Shown here in pieces: positions 44,293-53,967 of a stretch of DNA of 64,000 nt (the stretch's first letter is position 1; each line of letters opens with the position of its first letter). The position numbers and the translations under genes are program-made. Origin of the DNA: Lachnospiraceae bacterium (GTDB lineage Bacteria; Bacillota; Clostridia; Lachnospirales; Lachnospiraceae); assembly GCA_015057455.1 (NCBI GenBank), contig SVEH01000017.1, positions 1 to 64,000 of the forward strand, in the 5' to 3' direction. Below the pieces are notes generated by a model, which had not been told where the DNA came from, searched no databases, and worked only from the letters and a program-made list of their open reading frames with translations.

Positions 44293-45591
44293 CTATCCAA
44301 CTCTTAATTTAAATTTATTGATGGATTTCTCATCTTCTACGTCTACACGTTCTATTAATCCACCTAAAGCTTGTAACTTACCTTCAAAATTCTCATATCC
44401 TCTTTGAATATAATGAATCTGATCAACAGTAGTTATACCATCTCCTGCTAGACCTGCAACAACCAATGCAGCTCCTGCTCTTAAATCTGGTGCACTAACT
44501 TCAGCTCCTGAGAATTGTTCTATTCCTTCAATAATAGCAACATTGCCCTCAACTTTTATGTTAGCACCCATTCTATTTAATTCATCTACATACTTAAATC
44601 TATTCTCAAATATACTTTCAATAACCATACTATTACCATTAGACAAAGCTAGTAACATAGCTGTCTGTGGTTGCATATCTGTAGGAAAACCTGGATATGG
44701 TAATGTCTTTATCTGAGTAGAGCCAAGTCTCTTATCTGCAATAACCCTAACTGCATCATCATATTCTTCTACAGTGGCTCCTATTTCAATAAGCTTAGCA
44801 CTAATAGCTTCTAAATGCTTAGGAATTACATTCTTAACAAGTATATTCCCCTTTGTAGCTGCTGCTGCAATCATAAAAGTTCCAGCTTCTATTTGATCTG
44901 GTATAATTGAATAAGTTGTCTTCTTAAACTTACTTACTCCTTGGATACGAATAATATCCGTACCAGCACCTTTTATATCAGCACCCATACTATTAAGGAA
45001 GTTAGCTACATCTACTATATGTGGTTCTTTTGCTGCGTTTTCAAGAATAGTCTTACCTTCTGCTCTTGCTGCTGCCATCATAATATTAATAGTTGCACCA
45101 ACACTAACTACATCTAAGTATATATGATTACCAATCAACTTATCTGCGCTTGTTGAAATAGTACCATGATCTATAGTAACTTTTGCACCTAACGCTTCAA
45201 ATCCTTTTATATGTTGATCTATTGGACGACTTCCTATTGCACATCCACCTGGAAGTGCTACTGATGCCTTACCACATTTACCTAATAATGCACCTAATAA
45301 ATAATAAGATGCACGAATTTTTCTAATAAATTCATAGTTAATATTCAGGCATCCTATTGTGCTACCATTAATCTTAACCTCGTTATCAGAAACTCTATCT
45401 ACAGTTGCTCCTATTGCTTCAATTGCTTGTAATAATACATTTATATCTCTAACATTAGGCAAATTCTCTATAGTCACAACATCATCTGCCATAATTGCTG
45501 CAGCCAATATACCTAGTGCAGCATTCTTTGCTCCACCTATTGTAACCTCACCATTTAATGGATTGCCACCTTTTATTATATATTGTTCCAT
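44293..45591 (-). CDS. murA: UDP-N-acetylglucosamine 1-carboxyvinyltransferase
   Basis: 432 residues, ATG with GAGGTG upstream. First committed step of peptidoglycan synthesis. The PEP-binding Cys117 is in [25 protein letters not shown] is near the start and [25 protein letters not shown] near the end. Firmicutes often carry two paralogues; which one this is cannot be told. Cys rather than Asp at 117 predicts fosfomycin sensitivity of this copy (family knowledge). Confidence 0.96.
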   Translation of the reverse strand: MEQYIIKGGNPLNGEVTIGGAKNAALGILAAAIMADDVVTIENLPNVRDINVLLQAIEAIGATVDRVSDNEVKINGSTIGCLNINYEFIRKIRASYYLLGALLGKCGKASVALPGGCAIGSRPIDQHIKGFEALGAKVTIDHGTISTSADKLIGNHIYLDVVSVGATINIMMAAARAEGKTILENAAKEPHIVDVANFLNSMGADIKGAGTDIIRIQGVSKFKKTTYSIIPDQIEAGTFMIAAAATKGNILVKNVIPKHLEAISAKLIEIGATVEEYDDAVRVIADKRLGSTQIKTLPYPGFPTDMQPQTAMLLALSNGNSMVIESIFENRFKYVDELNRMGANIKVEGNVAIIEGIEQFSGAEVSAPDLRAGAALVVAGLAGDGITTVDQIHYIQRGYENFEGKLQALGGLIERVDVEDEKSINKFKLRVG

Positions 45592-45709
45592 AACACACCT
45601 CGAATTATTGTTAATTACAAATTAATTAATGCTAATCTATATTCATTCTAATTATTTCATTCTTAAATGTTATACTCTAAATATTTTAAAAAACACGCAT
45701 AACATTTTT

Positions 45710-45737
45710 ATTATAACATAAACTTGTAATTTGTAAA
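45710..45737 (-). promoter_or_regulatory. Sigma-A promoter of murA
   Basis: TTTACA (45732-45737), 16-bp spacer, TATAAT (45710-45715), in the gap after the OLD nuclease gene. Confidence 0.65.
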
Positions 45738-45763
45738 CCTATTTAAACTTTTTATTTCGTTCA

Positions 45764-47623
45764 TTATTTCTTTCTGTTTTCAAAATATACAAATGAATCT
45801 ATTGCGTCAAATATATCTTTAAATGTGTCCCTTGGAGCTATATCTATATACTTCTTTAATATTTCTGTCTGTGCATCTCCACGATACTTACTATAAAAAA
45901 TATCAAATAAATTATGTCCTCTTACATATATTTTAAAGTATTCAAAATTATCCTTTATATCTTGTTTAGTTCTTATTCTTATACCAGTATTTTTTATCAT
46001 TCTCTTTGTACTTCCAAGTCTAAATAAATAATCCTTATACTTTTTAAATAATGTTTCATAAAATTCTTCTTCATTCTTTATTACTCCTATTTTAGCCATT
46101 ATAGATGGTTCTAAGAAGTAATTTTCAAATGAATAATATTTCAAAATAAGTACATTTTTAGGTTCTACTTTTGGAAGATTAGCATATTCTTCCTCTTTTG
46201 ATCTTTGCGCATAATAACTGCACAATTGTTTTACTAGATGCTTTGGATTTTTACCATCGCTATCTCTTATCATTAAAAATTGATCTTTCAAATATAATTT
46301 ATTTATATATTTCAAATTTGCATAAGTTTTAATATTTGTACAACTATTTGTAGGAATAATTGAAATTCTTTGCAAATTACCATCAGAATCAAATATCTCT
46401 GAATAATATTTTTCAAGTAATAACGGTAATCTATTCTTATCTTGCTTACCTTCTACTATAAATACAAAACTTACATTCATTAAATCATTTGCGTTATATC
46501 CTAAGTCATCTAGTATATCATCAACACTTGTACCTTCATTAATAGTCGTATTAAATTCATCATCAAGTACTACTTGCTTAATTTGTTTAGATGAGAAGTT
46601 AGTAATTAAATTAGGTGAATGTGTTGTAAATATAACTTGATTTTTCTTTGATAATCTAAATAATGTTTCACTAATTGACTTTTGCAACTGTGGATGTAAG
46701 AAAATCTCTGGATCTTCCATCATTATTATACTTGGCACTGTTCCATCTTCTTCAATATAAGCTTCTAACAATGACATAACAAACATACTCTTTATACCTT
46801 CACTAAGTGTTTGCACAGAACCAATTGTCCTTCTATCTTTATCATATATAACAGTATCAATACTAAAAATATTATCTACATTAAATTTCATATCGAATAA
46901 TATTTCTTGTGATCTGCTACCATTAATAGCTAAATACTTATTAACCCTATTTTGAAATTCCTTTAGATTAATATTAAGTAATTTATATTCTAAAAGTCTT
47001 GCTGTTTCAAATGTAGTTAATTCTTTTGGTTCTTTCTTGTTAATCAAGCCTATACAAGTAAAACATTTATGGCATTTTCTTGCTTTATCAAACATACATA
47101 CATTTTCACGCAAATCTAATAATGCTTGTGAGTCATATAATGCCAAAATATCATTTGTTATACTTTCAAAATTTCTAGAATGGTCTATATGATATATTTT
47201 TGGAAAAACTTCTTTAATATATACATTATTTCTTTTAAATCCATCATCATATTTAACTATACCATTTCTATTAATTTTACAATCAAATTTAAGTACACCA
47301 TCTCTAAAAGATGGTAATTTTTGCATGAATTCCAATAACCATTTATCATATTTTTTATATTTACTTACTATTCCTTTACTGTTAAATCTCCTTAAATCTG
47401 ACTCAGTAAATTCCACTTCTATTCCTATAGTGATATTTTTATCAGGATTAAGGAAATCCCTTTCCTTAACTTTATAATCACCTACTACAGCTCGTATAGC
47501 ATCTATAACAATTGTCTTTCCTGTATTATTTTTACCCACTAAAATAAGAGCATTTTCAATATCATTAATATCCAGTTCTTTAATTGCTATAAAGTTGCTA
47601 ATATGAATATGGCTTATTTTCAT
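45764..47623 (-). CDS. OLD-family ATP-dependent nuclease (AAA plus TOPRIM) with Cys cluster
   Basis: 619 residues, ATG with AAGGGGTG upstream. ABC-type ATPase: Walker A GKNNTGKT (30-37), signature QTLSEGIKSM (about 271), Walker B SIIMMEDPEIFLHPQ, H-loop TTHSPNLI. TOPRIM: FVFIVEGKQDKNR (Glu391) and IRDSDG (Asp454, Asp456), the metal-binding acids. Odd insertion at 176-190: Cys176, Cys184, Cys187, Cys190 (ARKCHKCFTCIG), a likely zinc site. OLD enzymes cut DNA and often act against phage. No helicase partner lies beside it (so not Gabija-like by context). The monocistronic setting and intact motifs suggest an active nuclease. Confidence 0.9.
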   Translation of the reverse strand: MKISHIHISNFIAIKELDINDIENALILVGKNNTGKTIVIDAIRAVVGDYKVKERDFLNPDKNITIGIEVEFTESDLRRFNSKGIVSKYKKYDKWLLEFMQKLPSFRDGVLKFDCKINRNGIVKYDDGFKRNNVYIKEVFPKIYHIDHSRNFESITNDILALYDSQALLDLRENVCMFDKARKCHKCFTCIGLINKKEPKELTTFETARLLEYKLLNINLKEFQNRVNKYLAINGSRSQEILFDMKFNVDNIFSIDTVIYDKDRRTIGSVQTLSEGIKSMFVMSLLEAYIEEDGTVPSIIMMEDPEIFLHPQLQKSISETLFRLSKKNQVIFTTHSPNLITNFSSKQIKQVVLDDEFNTTINEGTSVDDILDDLGYNANDLMNVSFVFIVEGKQDKNRLPLLLEKYYSEIFDSDGNLQRISIIPTNSCTNIKTYANLKYINKLYLKDQFLMIRDSDGKNPKHLVKQLCSYYAQRSKEEEYANLPKVEPKNVLILKYYSFENYFLEPSIMAKIGVIKNEEEFYETLFKKYKDYLFRLGSTKRMIKNTGIRIRTKQDIKDNFEYFKIYVRGHNLFDIFYSKYRGDAQTEILKKYIDIAPRDTFKDIFDAIDSFVYFENRKK

Positions 47624-47789
47624 AATGCACCCCTTCTCTGAAATAATTTATTATCGTCAACGTATTCCTTATCCACTTCTATATACTCATAGTTTCCCAC
47701 TTATCTTATTATTTCGTATTATTAGTAGTAAAAATTTACCAAATATTAACAATTTGCATAAATACTATCTAAAATATGTTATAATATAC

Positions 47790-47815
47790 ATAACATAGGA
47801 GTTTTTCTATGTTAT
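47790..47815 (+). promoter_or_regulatory. Leader hairpin ahead of the Ig-like protein gene
   Basis: ATAACATAG/CTATGTTAT, 9-bp perfect stem with an 8-nt loop, immediately before the GAGGAGGAGGG ribosome site. A TATAAT (47780 area) stands just upstream; the matching -35 is unclear (nearest TTGCAT is 20 bp away). Possibly a stability or translation-control element. Confidence 0.5.
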
Positions 47816-47832
47816 GAGGAGGAGGGTTATAT

Positions 47833-48177
47833 ATGTCAAAATTTATCACTATGAATCGTGATGAGCTACCTGAAAGTACTTTTGTACGCGAACATCTTTC
47901 AGGTAAAACTTTTAATTTTTGTTGGAAAATCAGATTTAGTCATGAATTAGATCCAACTTCGGTTAATAATACAACAATGTTTGTAACTACTCCAGACGGA
48001 GGTATGTTTAACTGTAAGATTATTTATAATCCAGTTGAGAATATTATCGAGATTCATCCATTAGAAAACTATTCTCCAAATACTCAATATACTTTAACAG
48101 TTACAACACGCGTAAAATCATTAACTGGATCTCATTTACCTAATGACATTTCTGTTCCATTTTCCATCGATGACTAA
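47833..48177 (+). CDS. Small SbsA/Big_5 Ig-like domain protein
   Basis: 114 residues, ATG with an extended GGAGG run upstream. It has no signal peptide or membrane helix. The sequence has the bacterial Ig-like (Big_5/SbsA) pattern: WKIRFSHELDPTSVNNTTMF, IIEIHPLENYSPNTQYTLTV and a final PFSID. Such domains normally sit in exported multidomain proteins; here it is nearly the whole protein and looks cytoplasmic. It is followed by a strong terminator, so it is a single-gene unit. The family call is from pattern, function unknown. Confidence 0.75.
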   Translation: MSKFITMNRDELPESTFVREHLSGKTFNFCWKIRFSHELDPTSVNNTTMFVTTPDGGMFNCKIIYNPVENIIEIHPLENYSPNTQYTLTVTTRVKSLTGSHLPNDISVPFSIDD

Positions 48178-48229
48178 TTAATTTCATATTCAACAATTAA
48201 TACTGAAAATATTAATTCTTTATTTTATA

Positions 48230-48260
48230 AAACAGGTGTACTAAGTAAGTACACCTGTTT
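48230..48260. terminator. Bidirectional terminator
   Basis: AAACAGGTGTACTTA/TAAGTACACCTGTTT-type stem with T tracts both sides, between convergent genes. Confidence 0.93.
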
Positions 48261-48278
48261 CTATTATTATATTCAGTA

Positions 48279-51200
48279 TTACCAATTGATGTTAATATCC
48301 TGCCTTATAATTATATCTGTCGGGTGTTTACCTTTCCCTTTTTTTCGCTTCATTGCTGAATCGATAAAAGTTTCAACATATGTTAACAATTCCTCTAATG
48401 TAAATATCATATTATTTTTTATTTTGTTATTAAACATATTTGCTAAATCATTCTCTGCTTCTCTGCTTATTCCCATACCACGAACTGCCAAAACTGTTCT
48501 AACATACTCAAGAACAAAATTCACAGAATACTTCGGTATGTTAATTGTACCTTTAAAATATGTACTTACACTTGGTTTATTAGCAAATATCATTGCTGAT
48601 GGTACATTAGTTTCCAATATAACAACTATTCTTCCCTCATAATTGTTTATTAATCTTACCAACTTATCAAATGCCCCACTGTTAATATTCTCAGCATTTT
48701 GAATAATTACTGTACCATCTAATAGCTTTGGAGCTTTTACATCTAAATCAACCTTATTAAATGCTTCACCAGATATTCTTGCTATTTTATTTGTAGCTAT
48801 TATTTGTTTCTCAGCTAATTGCTTTGCCACCATTTTTGACAATTCTGACTTATTATAATAGTCTGGAGCACTAATAACTATATGATTGTTTTTTCTATTA
48901 TTCTTCATGCCAAAAACTGCTTTTTGGATCATATCCATAATATATGGTGAATAATAATAATATGAGAACAAATCAATATTTATAGGTTCATTTTTATAGT
49001 CATCTGCCATTCCGCTGACAAATTCCTTATTTTCAAATGGATCAAACATCTGACTCTGCATAATTTCATGATAAAATTGATTCTTTTCGTCTTTGTCTGG
49101 TTCAAATTTATCTTGTTCTTCACTAGTTCCAAATAACTGTGATACAACGCTCCTATCCTCATCTGCATATGATTGTTTCTTATAATCTGGCACATTTGGA
49201 CTATCAAAGAAACTGCCTATATTATCACTACTATTCTCTTTATTTCTTAATCTTGGAGCTGGTGCATTAACATCTCGCACCTCTTCTAAATGTGATGTAA
49301 TTGGCGCTATGTTAAGTTCTGCTTCAATAGCCTTCATGTCTATCATTGGCAAGCCATCATCAACAGTATCTTCCTCTTGTACCTCATCAATATCTTCCGT
49401 ATAATCTTCCTCTATACTATCGATATCTTCTTCTCTCGTATCATCAAACATACCTACAATATCTGAACCCTCATGATATTCATCATTGTTATCCACATCA
49501 TCTATATCATCAACAATTTCATCTAAAAATTGACTTACTGATGTAGTTAAAGTATCATATATACCTCCTGTAGGCTCAATGCCATTATCACTAGAGAACC
49601 CTATATCATCTAATTCAATACCTTTGTCATCTGTACTAACTACCATAGATGATGACAATAACTCTTCCCCAGACTTTTCTACCAAGCTTATTTCTTTATC
49701 TCTTTGCTCTCGTAATTGAGTTTTAATATCTCTCAATTCTTTTTCAAGATTAGTCGCTTTTACTTCAGATTGATGTAATCTTTGTTCTAAATCAAGCTTT
49801 GCCTCAGTCTCGTATTTTACTCTTTCCTCAAGTTTTCTAATAAGTTCTTTTCCTTGTTCATTCTTACTATCTAATCGCTTTATCTTGTCTTGATTCTGTG
49901 CAATAACTGTTTCCATATGAGTTTTACCTTCTATATGTTTAGTTACCATATCATCGAGCTTTTTATTATTGCTTATTTCAATTCCTAGTCTATGATCCAA
50001 TTCTTTATTTTTAGCAACCAATCTTTTTCTTTCTGCCATAACTTCTTTTAGTCTTGCATCTAAAGAATTAATAATGCCAATCTTATCTTCAACATTATTA
50101 CCTAACATTTTATTTTCATTTAAAACTTGATTTAAATGATCTTTTTGATCATCATATGCATTCTGTAATGATGACAATTTACGTTCTAAATCATCCTGAA
50201 CATTCTTTAATCTTTCTTCTAATTCACATTTGACATCAGACATGTCCTTCTCAAGTCTTCTCTTTAACTGCTCTTTTTCTATTTTTAAATCATTCTCAGT
50301 ATTCTGTGCATCTTGTCTAATTTTTTCTAGTTCACGTTCTTTTTCAGTAAAAATATTCTGTAGCTGGTTATCTTTTTCTATTGTTAATTTTTGACGTACT
50401 TCTTCTAACTCCTTGCTATTCTTCTCTTTCAATTCTGCTATTTCAGTAGAATTCTTTTCCTTTAATTCACTAATTTCATTTCTATTTTTCTCTTTCAAGT
50501 TTTCAATTTCGCGCTGAAAACTTTCCTTAGAACGTTTCATATCTACTTCATATCTCTCTTGTTCTAAAGTTATCTCATTTTCTTTTTTATTTTTATAATC
50601 ACTATACTCTTCCCTTATAGCTCTTATACTATCCTCTAATACAATTTCTTTTTGCTCATATTCTTTTACTTTACTATCTAATTCATCTCTTATTATCTCT
50701 GTATCACGTAATCTTTGTTCTATATGTCTTTTATGTTCTAATATCTGCTTACATCTATTCTCTAGCATCTGTTTATTCTTAACATGATCTGATAGATTTT
50801 GCTGTAACATTCTTCGATTTTGTTCATATTGGCGCAAACTAACCTCTAGTTGATTCTTTTCAACCATTGTATTCTTTATCTGCATATTTAAAGTATCTAT
50901 CTGGTTTTCATATTCTGCCAATTTCTTCTCTGCATTCTGCAAATTCTCAATATTCTTGTTATATTTTTCTTCTAAATCAGACTTTACTCTTTCACAATTC
51001 TCAAGTCTAGATTCTAGACCTTCACTATATTTCTCCTTAGTCTCAAGATTATTAAGAAGTTGTGATTTTGTTTTTTCCTCTAATTGAAGTCTCTCTATTA
51101 ATTGATTAACTTTCATCTCTCTTTCTGATAAACGTTCCTCAATTTTTCTATTATTGGCAACTTCTTTGATAAGTTTTTCACTTTGACTTTTTGATATTTC

Positions 51201-52298
51201 ATCTAATTTATTAAATTTATTCTCAATATTTAATTTTTGCTCATAAATAGCATTAAGTTTCTGTTCTGTTTCTTTTTTACTTAATTCTGCTTTCTTTAAT
51301 AAATCCTCTATATAATCTTTATTCTTATCTTGAATTCTGATTTTATCTTCTAAAGATTGCTTTATAACCTCATAATTCTTTATTTTTTTCTCTAATTCCG
51401 AACGAATACTTTGTTCTTGTTTTAACTTATACTCAACTTCCTTTTTCTTATTCTCAATAGCTTTAAACCTATCTTCCAAAGCTTTTTTCGCACTTAATTC
51501 TATATTTAGACGTGCTTTTGCCTCTATATTATCTATTGAACTATCTTTTGCTATACTATCTGTCTTAACATTAAACTGTCTTTTATTATTTTCCTGTTCC
51601 TTTAACAAATCACTAATTGCAATTGATTCTTTTCTATCCTCTAATTTATATTCATCATTTTTTTCTCTAAACTCTTTCCACTCTTCATTTATTGAATCGC
51701 TCTTTAACGCTAATACATCATCCTTTTTTATATTCATTGCAGACATAGTCTTACTCTTTAATCTTTTTGCCATGTTCTCAAAAGATTTATTTTGAGATAA
51801 TACTATAATTTCATTACATTTTTTTATACACTTCTCATCGTCACCAACTGTAGCATATGCTTCTGCTAATGCATATGCAAACTCATCATTATATGACTTA
51901 TCTTCCAATTTCTCTAAAGTATTTATTAATACGCTTGGCGAAGCTCCCTTAGCCTTGTCTATTCTGTATCTAAATACTAATACATTTACATCATTAGGTG
52001 CTATTTTTATATATTCTTTATAATATGTTTCAGCGTCTATAATGTTATCCATAATTAAAGACACAAAAATAAGCTGAGAAATAGACTTCTTCGTTGCATT
52101 ATTTTTAAACATAACTTCCAATAAGGCCTTTGCTTTAGCAAACTGTTTATTGCAGATATAAACCTCAGCAAAAACAGACAGATCCTTTTCTGTAAGTTCT
52201 GTTTGTACATCCATGCTTTCTAGCATCTCCAATGCAAGAGAATATTGCTTTTTCTCAACTAATTCTTTAATTTCTTTCATTTTCTTATTTTTATCCAT
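48279..52298 (-). CDS. Very large TPR, coiled-coil and AAA-like protein
   Basis: 1339 residues, ATG with GAGGTG upstream. Residues about 1-190 are TPR-like helices (SLALEMLESMDV, KAKALLEVMFKNN). Residues about 200-935 are an almost unbroken coiled coil (many IEELKEKN-type heptads). An acidic linker (about 940-1100) follows. The C-terminal about 230 residues resemble an AAA/CbxX-like ATPase, but Walker A is degraded (VISAPDYYNKSELSKMVA) and Walker B is DGTVIIQNAENI, so it may bind partners rather than hydrolyse ATP. It ends in a basic tail (KRKKGKGKHP). Probably cytoplasmic and a scaffold. It follows an ABC ATPase gene by 45 bp. No named family was recognised. Confidence 0.82.
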   Translation of the reverse strand: MDKNKKMKEIKELVEKKQYSLALEMLESMDVQTELTEKDLSVFAEVYICNKQFAKAKALLEVMFKNNATKKSISQLIFVSLIMDNIIDAETYYKEYIKIAPNDVNVLVFRYRIDKAKGASPSVLINTLEKLEDKSYNDEFAYALAEAYATVGDDEKCIKKCNEIIVLSQNKSFENMAKRLKSKTMSAMNIKKDDVLALKSDSINEEWKEFREKNDEYKLEDRKESIAISDLLKEQENNKRQFNVKTDSIAKDSSIDNIEAKARLNIELSAKKALEDRFKAIENKKKEVEYKLKQEQSIRSELEKKIKNYEVIKQSLEDKIRIQDKNKDYIEDLLKKAELSKKETEQKLNAIYEQKLNIENKFNKLDEISKSQSEKLIKEVANNRKIEERLSEREMKVNQLIERLQLEEKTKSQLLNNLETKEKYSEGLESRLENCERVKSDLEEKYNKNIENLQNAEKKLAEYENQIDTLNMQIKNTMVEKNQLEVSLRQYEQNRRMLQQNLSDHVKNKQMLENRCKQILEHKRHIEQRLRDTEIIRDELDSKVKEYEQKEIVLEDSIRAIREEYSDYKNKKENEITLEQERYEVDMKRSKESFQREIENLKEKNRNEISELKEKNSTEIAELKEKNSKELEEVRQKLTIEKDNQLQNIFTEKERELEKIRQDAQNTENDLKIEKEQLKRRLEKDMSDVKCELEERLKNVQDDLERKLSSLQNAYDDQKDHLNQVLNENKMLGNNVEDKIGIINSLDARLKEVMAERKRLVAKNKELDHRLGIEISNNKKLDDMVTKHIEGKTHMETVIAQNQDKIKRLDSKNEQGKELIRKLEERVKYETEAKLDLEQRLHQSEVKATNLEKELRDIKTQLREQRDKEISLVEKSGEELLSSSMVVSTDDKGIELDDIGFSSDNGIEPTGGIYDTLTTSVSQFLDEIVDDIDDVDNNDEYHEGSDIVGMFDDTREEDIDSIEEDYTEDIDEVQEEDTVDDGLPMIDMKAIEAELNIAPITSHLEEVRDVNAPAPRLRNKENSSDNIGSFFDSPNVPDYKKQSYADEDRSVVSQLFGTSEEQDKFEPDKDEKNQFYHEIMQSQMFDPFENKEFVSGMADDYKNEPINIDLFSYYYYSPYIMDMIQKAVFGMKNNRKNNHIVISAPDYYNKSELSKMVAKQLAEKQIIATNKIARISGEAFNKVDLDVKAPKLLDGTVIIQNAENINSGAFDKLVRLINNYEGRIVVILETNVPSAMIFANKPSVSTYFKGTINIPKYSVNFVLEYVRTVLAVRGMGISREAENDLANMFNNKIKNNMIFTLEELLTYVETFIDSAMKRKKGKGKHPTDIIIRQDININW

Positions 52299-52343
52299 AA
52301 CCGCACCTCTTAATTATTTAATAAGAAAATACCTCCCCTGGTA

Positions 52344-53075
52344 TCAACAGTTCCCATTAGCTTTTAAATAATACTGCCTAAAAGCTTTACTATCTAATCT
52401 ATCTTTAACTATATCCTCAATCTTTCTTAAATCTACGATATTGCCTTTATTCATTATACATACTTTATTGCATATCTCTTCTATTTCATCTAAATAATGA
52501 CTTGCATAAATGATTGTCTTTCCCTCTTTATTAAGACCTTTAATCACTTTTAATATATATTCCTTTGAAACAATATCTATTCCTACTGTTGGTTCATCCA
52601 TAACAATTATATCTGGGTTATTAAGAAGTGCCACCCCAATATTGACTCTTCTCTTCATCCCACCAGAATAATTCTTAACTTTCTCCTTTAAAATATCTCT
52701 ATCTAAACCAATAATTTCAACAATCTTATCTATTCTTTCATTAATTAATTTCTTCTCGATGTGATATGTCTTTGCCCAAAATTTCAAATTATCAATTCCC
52801 GACAAATCCTCATACAAAGCTATCTCCTGTGGAACATATCCCACACGACCTCTCATAATCTCTGGTTTAGCTATAACACTCTCTCCATCTATTAATATAT
52901 CTCCTGAGCCTGGTTTAATTAATGTTACCATACATGACATCAATGTTGACTTCCCAGCTCCGTTCTCGCCTATTATACCAAGTATATCTCCTGACGATAC
53001 CTTTAACGATACATTATTTAAAACCACACGTTTCTTATATCTCTTTACTAAATCCTTAATTTCAATTTCTGCCAT
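52344..53075 (-). CDS. ABC transporter ATP-binding protein without adjacent permease
   Basis: 243 residues, ATG after AAGGATG. Walker A GENGAGKST, Q-loop GYVPQEIALYEDL, signature NYSGGMKRRVNIGVALL, Walker B IIVMDEPTVGID, H-loop ASHYLDEIEE. It resembles ATPases of multidrug or polyketide exporters (DrrA/CcmA type, with ALYEDLSG). No permease gene lies next to it; the giant coiled-coil gene follows. The transporter half may be encoded elsewhere, or the ATPase works with the neighbour; undecided. Confidence 0.88.
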   Translation of the reverse strand: MAEIEIKDLVKRYKKRVVLNNVSLKVSSGDILGIIGENGAGKSTLMSCMVTLIKPGSGDILIDGESVIAKPEIMRGRVGYVPQEIALYEDLSGIDNLKFWAKTYHIEKKLINERIDKIVEIIGLDRDILKEKVKNYSGGMKRRVNIGVALLNNPDIIVMDEPTVGIDIVSKEYILKVIKGLNKEGKTIIYASHYLDEIEEICNKVCIMNKGNIVDLRKIEDIVKDRLDSKAFRQYYLKANGNC

Positions 53076-53105
53076 TATATTTCATCCTTATATGTAGTCT
53101 ATATA

Positions 53106-53134
53106 ATTATACCATATTTATGAGATAATTTCAA
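53106..53134 (-). promoter_or_regulatory. Sigma-A promoter of the ABC ATPase-coiled-coil operon
   Basis: TTGAAA (53129-53134), 17-bp spacer, TATAAT (53106-53111) on the minus strand, about 30 bp before the start. Confidence 0.75.
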
Positions 53135-53286
53135 ATTTTCTCCAAGTAAAAAAATGTTAATTAACCCTAATTTTTACTAGTATTTTATTCCTATAAAGAA
53201 GCAAAAATACCTTACAATTTTTGTGCATCCTTTGGAGGAGTTTTTTTATGGAATAACAATCTTAAATTGAACTTTCCTATAAAACG

Positions 53287-53658
53287 AGAAAAGGCCCCCA
53301 AAGCCAAACGGCCAGGGGACCATCTTCCCATACACCTACCACCGTACATCCTCATCCATTCGTACGTGTAACGCATATAATAAATATATGAATGCTCCTA
53401 AAGATACTTCTGAACCCACACAACACGGAAATATAACGGAAGTCGCATAGTCACAACACACACCTATAAATTAAATATTCTATCCTTCCTCATCAACAAC
53501 AATTAATACCTAACGGAAAATAAATCGCCAAATCGAAAAGACCATACAACCACCTTATACTCACTATCGCCCAAAGGCCACAGTGACTGTCCCGCCGACA
53601 GCAGCTCCGCACTGCTCATGAGTACTCCACATCTCCTAAGCATTGCTATCTTGTTTAT
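53287..53658 (-). ncRNA. Unidentified structured non-coding RNA of about 370 nt
   Basis: On the minus strand a consensus promoter (TTGACA 53689-53694, 18-bp spacer, TATAAT 53665-53670) and an intrinsic terminator (53293-53321) bound a transcript with no credible gene. The 5' part is GC-richer than the surroundings and holds hairpins: GCAG/CTGC, CTGTC-GGCGG-GACAG, and an AGTCACT/AGTGAGT stem capped by GCC-UUUG-GGC. The 3' part has CATATA/TATATG and CGTAC/GTACG hairpins and GGTGGTTGTATGG-like sequence twice. It does not fit SRP, tmRNA, RNase P, 6S or any riboswitch I know by eye. An abundant housekeeping-type or ornate RNA is likely; a raiA-type RNA is one candidate to test. The 63-codon frame on the same strand begins inside the -35 box and is rejected. 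Confidence 0.75.
53293..53321 (-). terminator. Terminator of the structured RNA
   Basis: GGTCCCC/GGGGGCC-type stem enclosing TGGCCGTTTGGCTT, then CCTTTTCT on the minus strand. Confidence 0.85.
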
Positions 53659-53664
53659 GTATAT

Positions 53665-53694
53665 ATTATACAATAAGTTGCACAAAATTGTCAA
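53665..53694 (-). promoter_or_regulatory. Consensus sigma-A promoter of the structured RNA
   Basis: TTGACA (53689-53694), 18-bp spacer, TATAAT (53665-53670); both hexamers match the consensus exactly. Confidence 0.9.
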
Positions 53695-53914
53695 CTTTTT
53701 TGTGCAACTTTTCTAACTTTTTGTTATTTAATGCTAAGATATTGCAATTCTTTCCATTTATTTACATATTTTCTAACAATTCTTATAAATACTATAAGTA
53801 CCCATAATAACTAAATTATTATTATATAATTTTTGCTTTTTAACGATACTAACAATTTCAAATTACAATATATTTAAATTATAAAAAATAACCCTCTTAG
53901 ATTATACTTTTCTA

Positions 53915-53939
53915 TAAAAAAAAGAGAGTATAACTCTCC
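53915..53939 (-). terminator. Terminator of the SRP RNA transcript
   Basis: GGAGAGT-TAT-ACTCTC stem then TTTTTTTT, about 28 bp after the predicted mature 3' end, so a trailer is probably trimmed. Confidence 0.85.
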
Positions 53940-53967
53940 TTACTAAAATAATATAGATATATTTTAA

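Noticed and set aside
53287-53658. RNase P RNA, tmRNA or 6S RNA
   Set aside because: The GAGGAAAGUC and ACAGAAA boxes of RNase P, the tRNA-like ends of tmRNA and the open-bubble shape of 6S are not seen.
53503-53694. 63-residue frame on the minus strand
   Set aside because: Begins inside the -35 box of the structured RNA promoter, so its start codon would not be transcribed.
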